From Deltaproteobacteria bacterium (GTDB lineage Bacteria; Desulfobacterota; Desulfarculia; Adiutricales; Adiutricaceae): a stretch of DNA of 8,554 nucleotides. The translations under genes and the position numbers were made by a program. The DNA is taken from assembly GCA_031269135.1 (NCBI GenBank), contig JAISZP010000338.1:1-8554 (forward strand). Reading direction: 5' to 3'. This document shows, in pieces, positions 6,063-8,554 of this stretch. The first letter of the stretch is position 1; each line of letters opens with the position of its first letter. The notes below the pieces were generated by a model that made no database searches, was not told where the DNA came from, and saw nothing but the letters and a program-made list of their open reading frames with translations.

Positions 6063-6077
6063 CAGAGGCTATAAGCC

Positions 6078-6386
6078 ATGAAAATTGATGCCAACAACAA
6101 CCCGCAATTGAAAATCAAAAAGCCGGAGATTCAGCCGTCCGACAAAGGGTCCGGCAAGGAATCCGTCACATCCTCAGCGACGACGGTCGCAAGCGGAGAT
6201 AAGGTCAATCTCTCGGATCGCTCCCGTTTGATCGCTAAGGCTAGTGAACTTGCAAACCTTGCGCCCGACATCCGCTCGGAAAAAGTCGCTGAACTCACCG
6301 CTCGCATTGCCGCCAACAACTACAATGTGAGTTCGGAAACCATCGCCGACTCGATTCTTAAAAATACGTTTAAGGGTTTGTTCTGA
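6078..6386 (+). CDS. flgM: Anti-sigma-28 factor FlgM
   Basis: FlgM binds sigma-28 (FliA) and keeps late flagellar genes off until it is exported through the finished hook-basal body. The protein has 102 residues, the usual size (about 90-105). The N-terminal 40 residues are Ser/Thr/Lys-rich and look disordered, as in FlgM before binding. DKVNLSDRSRLIAKA (41-55) and the segment from DIRSEKVAELTARIAANNY (64-82) through the SETIADSILKN helix (86-96) form the conserved sigma-binding region. GAGG precedes the ATG by 9 bases. It is the second gene after a sigma-28 promoter, giving negative feedback on sigma-28, as known from other flagellated bacteria. The assignment is by motif pattern. Confidence 0.88.
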   Translation: MKIDANNNPQLKIKKPEIQPSDKGSGKESVTSSATTVASGDKVNLSDRSRLIAKASELANLAPDIRSEKVAELTARIAANNYNVSSETIADSILKNTFKGLF

Positions 6387-6413
6387 AAAAAATATAGCAA
6401 ATTTCCATTCACC

Positions 6414-6441
6414 CTCTTGGCCTGGCCACAGAGGCTAAGAG
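6414..6441 (+). other. Stem-loop after flgM
   Basis: CTCTTGGCC (6414-6422) and GGCTAAGAG (6433-6441) pair over 9 positions with one G-U pair and a 10-base loop, 28 bases after the flgM stop. No T run follows. It is probably part of the 3' end structure together with the hairpin at 6461-6485. Confidence 0.4.
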
Positions 6442-6460
6442 AGTGCGTCAATTTTACGCT

Positions 6461-6485
6461 AAAGGCCCTCCCTCAGGAGGGCTTT
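6461..6485 (+). terminator. Terminator-like hairpin after flgM
   Basis: AAAG(G)CCCTCC-CTCA-GGAGGGCTTT forms a 10-bp stem with one bulged G and a tight CTCA loop, followed by TTTGCGCTTA. The short T tract makes it a moderate terminator. It separates the flgM operon from the small gene at 6519, possibly with read-through. Confidence 0.6.
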
Positions 6486-6518
6486 GCGCTTAAGGAACTT
6501 ATCTGCTGAGGTGCCGTC

Positions 6519-6716
6519 ATGTCAAGCAAGCCAATACAACATCCTTTGTCGGATCGCTTGGAGTGCTTAGGTCACTATAATAAAAACGACCCCATCTGCG
6601 CAGCGGGATGCTCGTTAGCCTTGATTTGCGCGGTAGCCAGAAACGAAAGCTTAGACGATCAGGCTTTAGAAGATACTCATCCTTTACCTTCCCGCCCCCA
6701 ACCAACCCGCTATTAG
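6519..6716 (+). CDS. Small cysteine-motif protein (CX10CX3CX5C), function unknown
   Basis: A 65-residue protein whose cysteines 16, 27, 31 and 37 lie in ECLGHYNKNDPICAAGCSLA and the residues just after (ICAV). The motif resembles small proteins or domains of Desulfovibrio relatives, in which a C-G-aromatic segment is followed by DPxCxxxCAxxxxC; this is from recall. Four spaced cysteines suggest metal or Fe-S binding or a disulfide pair, but the ligand is unknown. The C-terminal 25 residues are acidic, then proline-rich, and look disordered. The ATG has GAGG 7 bases upstream and codon use is like the neighbours. No promoter was recognised; transcription may leak through the hairpin after flgM. 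Confidence 0.55.
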   Translation: MSSKPIQHPLSDRLECLGHYNKNDPICAAGCSLALICAVARNESLDDQALEDTHPLPSRPQPTRY

Positions 6717-6731
6717 CAGGAGTCCAACCAC

Positions 6732-6907
6732 CGCCAGACAAGCCGCTACAAGACAAGCACTACAAGAAAAGCCTCTACCAGACAAGCCGCTACCGACAAG
6801 CCGCCGCTGGACTCTAACCACTGCCGGAAGCAGCCGTTACTGGACTCTAACCACTGTCGGCGACAGCCGCCGCTAAAAATAGGCGCTACTAAAAAAGGCG
6901 CTGATAG
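6732..6907. repeat. Composite tandem array E: 14-15 bp units, two 33-bp units, then GGCGCT units
   Basis: First part: 6732-6743, 6744-6758, 6759-6772, 6773-6787 and 6788-6801, each ending in (A)CAAGC or AAAAGC. Second part: two 33-bp copies, 6808-6840 and 6841-6873, both starting TGGACTCTAACCACTG and each containing a short hairpin (CTGTCG-G-CGACAG in the second). Third part: GCCGCTAAAAATA, GGCGCTACTAAAAAA, GGCGCTGATAG up to 6907. Together they fill much of the 500-bp gap 6717-7216. The remainder (about 6960-7216) is AT-rich with no clear gene. Confidence 0.7.
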
Positions 6908-7180
6908 AACCGCCATATACTGGTCAGCACCCTTCCTCGCCCTTGCCGATTTCTCAAAGCTGATGGAAAAATATTTATAAAAGAATTTACTCAATCTCGA
7001 GCTGGGTTTTCATCTCCCGTGTCTTTTCCTTCTTCTTTTCCACTGGAAAAACATTACATCCATGATTCTTTCATATCAACTTTCAAGAAATGTTTAAAAA
7101 AGTTACTATCATACGATAAAATTTTAAAATTACGCCAAACTCCGTTCGGAAGCCAAAGTGAAAACTATCCTTTAAAGTAC

Positions 7181-7209
7181 TTGCCTTTACTGTGGTTTTT
7201 GGGTAAATT
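7181..7209 (+). promoter_or_regulatory. Possible sigma-70 promoter for the YbgF-like gene
   Basis: TTGCCT (7181-7186), 17 bases, TAAATT (7204-7209). The start point would fall at about 7216, right at the ATG, making the message leaderless. That fits the weak ribosome site but is unusual, so the call is weak. Confidence 0.25.
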
Positions 7210-7216
7210 CTTATTG

Positions 7217-7912
7217 ATGGCAACTTTTTCCTCATATATAAGAAACGGGTTTATTTACCTACCCGCTCTTTTTTTAGCTCTGTCCCTTTTATCTGGAGGT
7301 TGCTCCTATTTTAAGGGGGACGTGGCCAGGGAGGAGTTCGACTCGCTGTCAGGCAGAGTAGATAAACTTGAAACTACGGTCTATGCCCAGTCCGGCGCCT
7401 TGAGCTACAGCGCTTCGACGAACAACTTCCAAGGAGCGCCCGGCTTTCGGCAAGCCCAATCTAATAGTCTTTCTCCAGGCACTCTTTCTCCTACTACAGT
7501 TTCACCTGCTGCAGCCTCCCCAAAACCTACGGCATCTGAAAGGACTCGCTACAACCAAGCCAGGGCGCTGCTTAAAGCGAAAAAATACCCCCAAGCCGCC
7601 AACGCTTTCAGCCAGATGCTGACCGACTTTCCCCAAGGCGCCTTAGCTCCCAACGCCCGTTACTGGTTAGGCGAATGCCACTATGCGGTCGGCGATTGGC
7701 AGGGAGCTTACGCCGAATTTCGCCAAGGCTATTTAGACTATCCAAATTCCAACAAAGCCCCTGATTATTTATTGAAGATGTCCTACTGTCTGAGCCTCTT
7801 AGGCAACGGTCCGGCCGCGATGGAAAGCCTCAGACAACTATTGGCTTCCTATCCAGACTCCGACAGCGCTAAACTAGTCAAGAGCGGAAGAACTCGTTTC
7901 CCTGCGCCTTAA
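7217..7912 (+). CDS. YbgF/CpoB-like outer-membrane lipoprotein with TPR repeats
   Basis: CpoB (YbgF) is a periplasmic partner of the Tol-Pal system that links outer-membrane constriction to cell-wall synthesis. The chosen ATG gives 231 residues with a typical lipoprotein signal: R9, a hydrophobic stretch 12-25, and SGGC with the lipidated Cys at 29 (slightly off the LxGC consensus). Residues 35-58 (DVAREEFDSLSGRVDKLETT) are a short coiled coil like the YbgF trimerisation region. A low-complexity SP-rich linker (about 60-106) follows, then three TPR units at about 108-214 of the YbgF type, with YNQARALLKAKKYPQAANAF, the A-rYWLGECHYAVGDW signature, and repeats ending in YP. The frame is open upstream to a GTG at 7019, but that part is AT-rich, unlike the gene, and would bury the signal peptide. 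The ribosome site is weak. No tol or pal gene is visible, so an independent role (for example in envelope or flagellar assembly) is possible. Confidence 0.8.
   Translation: MATFSSYIRNGFIYLPALFLALSLLSGGCSYFKGDVAREEFDSLSGRVDKLETTVYAQSGALSYSASTNNFQGAPGFRQAQSNSLSPGTLSPTTVSPAAASPKPTASERTRYNQARALLKAKKYPQAANAFSQMLTDFPQGALAPNARYWLGECHYAVGDWQGAYAEFRQGYLDYPNSNKAPDYLLKMSYCLSLLGNGPAAMESLRQLLASYPDSDSAKLVKSGRTRFPAP
7469..7528 (+). repeat. In-frame 4 x 15-bp repeat in the YbgF-like linker
   Basis: Four 15-bp units (starts 7469, 7484, 7499, 7514) encode LSPGT, LSPTT, VSPAA and ASPKP at residues 85-104. The first two units share their first eight bases exactly. The result is a flexible Ser-Pro linker between the coiled coil and the TPR domain. 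Confidence 0.7.
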
Positions 7913-7951
7913 ATTTATTCCGCAAAAAAATATCGGAAGATTGCCGTACCC

Positions 7952-8018
7952 AGGCGACCTTTATCGCTTCTTGGCGGCTGACGCCCTGGAAACAGTTTTC
8001 CGGTCGCCTCTTTTTTTT
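7952..8018 (+). terminator. Terminator of the YbgF-like gene with branched stem
   Basis: Outer arms AGGCGACC (7952-7959) and GGTCGCCT (8002-8009) pair perfectly and are followed by C and eight T (8011-8018). The 42-base interior can form two further hairpins: GGCG-GCTGA-CGCC (7973-7985) and GGAAA-CAGT-TTTCC (7988-8001), the latter directly stacked on the outer stem. The T run and stem make it a convincing Rho-independent terminator 40 bases after the stop. Confidence 0.75.
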
Positions 8019-8045
8019 GGCTCCTGTATTGCATCTTGTTCTGAT

Positions 8046-8169
8046 TGATATGTCCTGCCTGATATGTTTTGTTTGATCTGTTTCGCCTGATATGTTTTGA
8101 TTGATCTGCTCCGCCGATATGTTTCGTCTGATATGCTCCGCCTGACATGTTCCGCTAAATATGCTATCC
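8046..8169. repeat. Tandem array F, period 14 bp, about eight copies
   Basis: Unit starts are 8046, 8060, 8074, 8088, 8102, 8116, 8129 and 8143, with lengths 14 or 13 and a final eroded copy to 8169. The consensus is close to TGATATGTTTCGCC, with TGATATG and TGATCTG forms partly alternating. Minus-strand open frames of 77 and 88 codons run through it only because the unit lacks stops. It opens the 429-bp gap 8019-8447, which also contains array G. Confidence 0.8.
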
Positions 8170-8202
8170 TTGAGTTGTGGTTTGAGAGCAAAACCTCTTT
8201 AT

Positions 8203-8293
8203 GCTTTCGAGATAAGACAGCTTTCAAGACTAAATCATAGCTTTCAAGACAAGACGGCGTTCAAGATTAAGACAGCTTTCAAGACTAGACCTC
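8203..8293. repeat. Tandem array G, period 17-20 bp, five copies
   Basis: Units at 8203-8219, 8220-8239, 8240-8256, 8257-8274 and 8275-8293, each beginning GCTTTCAAGA or a one- or two-base variant and ending in a variable AAGACA-like tail. It is different in sequence from array F, only 34 bases away. Nothing else was recognised between 8294 and 8447. Confidence 0.75.
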
Positions 8294-8447
8294 TTATCAA
8301 TATTGTACGGGAAAAAATATAGCGCTCCTATGGACTCGTAAAAGCGCAAGAGCCAAATAGTCATCATTATTTTACCGACTTAACGTCATGAAAAATAAAA
8401 CCTCAAAGCCCCCCCGGCAGGCGTCGGAAAAACTTTCGCCTATATTT

Positions 8448-8554
8448 TTAGGTCGTAAGCTCCCTTCTTCTCACCAAAATGCGGCCATCAACCGACTCGA
8501 CGAAAAGCACCTCGTAGCCTGGCGTCATCCTCAGGCCTGGGTGCCCGGCGAATT
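8448..8554 (-). CDS. C-terminal end of an unidentified minus-strand gene (cut by window edge)
   Basis: On the minus strand a frame enters from the right edge and runs 35 codons to a TAA at 8450-8448. The end reads RMTPGYEVLFVESVDGRI followed by LVRRRELTT. It looks like a beta-rich C-terminal subdomain (PG-x-EV-L-FV ... DGR-I-LV), with third codon positions mostly G or C. The exact family cannot be named from so short a piece. The opposite strand in the same codon register also has an open frame from an ATG at 8388, but it lacks a ribosome site and is less protein-like. A GC-rich stretch followed by T-rich sequence on the minus strand (about 8430 down to 8392) could be its terminator. Confidence 0.45.
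   Translation of the reverse strand, partial: FAGHPGLRMTPGYEVLFVESVDGRILVRRRELTT

Noticed and set aside
7019..7216. N-terminal extension of the YbgF-like protein from a GTG
   Set aside because: It would place 66 AT-rich, low-quality residues before a good lipoprotein signal peptide. The ATG at 7217 is the sensible start.
8113..8120. GCCGATAT inside array F as a third sigma-28 -10 box
   Set aside because: No TAAA-like -35 element at the right distance and no gene start downstream; it arises from the repeat unit.
7915..8227. Two minus-strand open frames of 77 and 88 codons
   Set aside because: They run through the 14-bp array F and the YbgF terminator. Their apparent repeats (KHIRR, KTYQA types) come from the array and not from a conserved protein.
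775..8293. CRISPR array as an explanation of the repeats
   Set aside because: The units are contiguous and degenerate, with no unique spacers of uniform length, and no cas genes are visible.
8388..8554. Plus-strand open frame starting MKNKTSKPPRQ and running off the right edge
   Set aside because: No ribosome site. The complementary frame on the minus strand reads more like a real protein end and has G/C-rich third positions. This is not settled, because both are cut by the edge.

Overview
This window looks like an accessory or late-gene stretch of a flagellar regulon from a Gram-negative bacterium, most likely a Desulfovibrio-like member of the Desulfobacterota. That placement is inferred from protein style, not from a search. 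It rests on the Desulfovibrio-like N-terminus of FliD, a FlgM-type anti-sigma factor, near-consensus sigma-28 (GCCGATAA) and sigma-54 (GG-N10-GC) promoters, a small CxxxCxxxxxC protein of a type I associate with Desulfovibrio relatives, and an outer-membrane YbgF/CpoB lipoprotein.

Layout, left to right. Positions 1-660 (minus) hold the first 220 codons of fliD, the flagellar cap protein, read from a sigma-28 promoter at 706-732. Positions 1074-3368 (minus) encode a 764-residue family 2 glycosyltransferase with a C-terminal TPR superhelix. It has its own sigma-54 promoter at 3450-3465 and is a plausible flagellar glycosylation enzyme. Positions 4288-4962 (plus) hold a two-gene module of unknown function: an intact 148-residue protein and an overlapping partner broken by one frameshift. 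Positions 5481-6386 (plus) hold an unknown 172-residue protein followed by flgM, read from a second sigma-28 promoter. A small cysteine-motif protein follows at 6519-6716. Positions 7217-7912 (plus) encode a YbgF/CpoB-like lipoprotein ending in a strong terminator. The right edge cuts an unidentified minus-strand gene.

How the genes fit together: sigma-54 would switch on the glycosyltransferase as a middle flagellar gene. FlgM would hold sigma-28 inactive until the hook is built, after which sigma-28 would drive fliD and the operon containing flgM itself, giving negative feedback.

The most unusual property is not a gene. Every intergenic gap longer than about 300 bp carries its own degenerate short tandem array with a period of roughly 13-18 bp (13, 16, 17, 16 then 15, 14-15 plus 33, 14, 17-20). 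The repeat unit differs from gap to gap. The same kind of expansion appears in frame (4 x 15 bp) in the linker of the YbgF-like protein. Several long open frames in these gaps are by-products of the arrays and are not annotated as genes. I see no tRNA, rRNA, CRISPR array, insertion sequence or replication origin.
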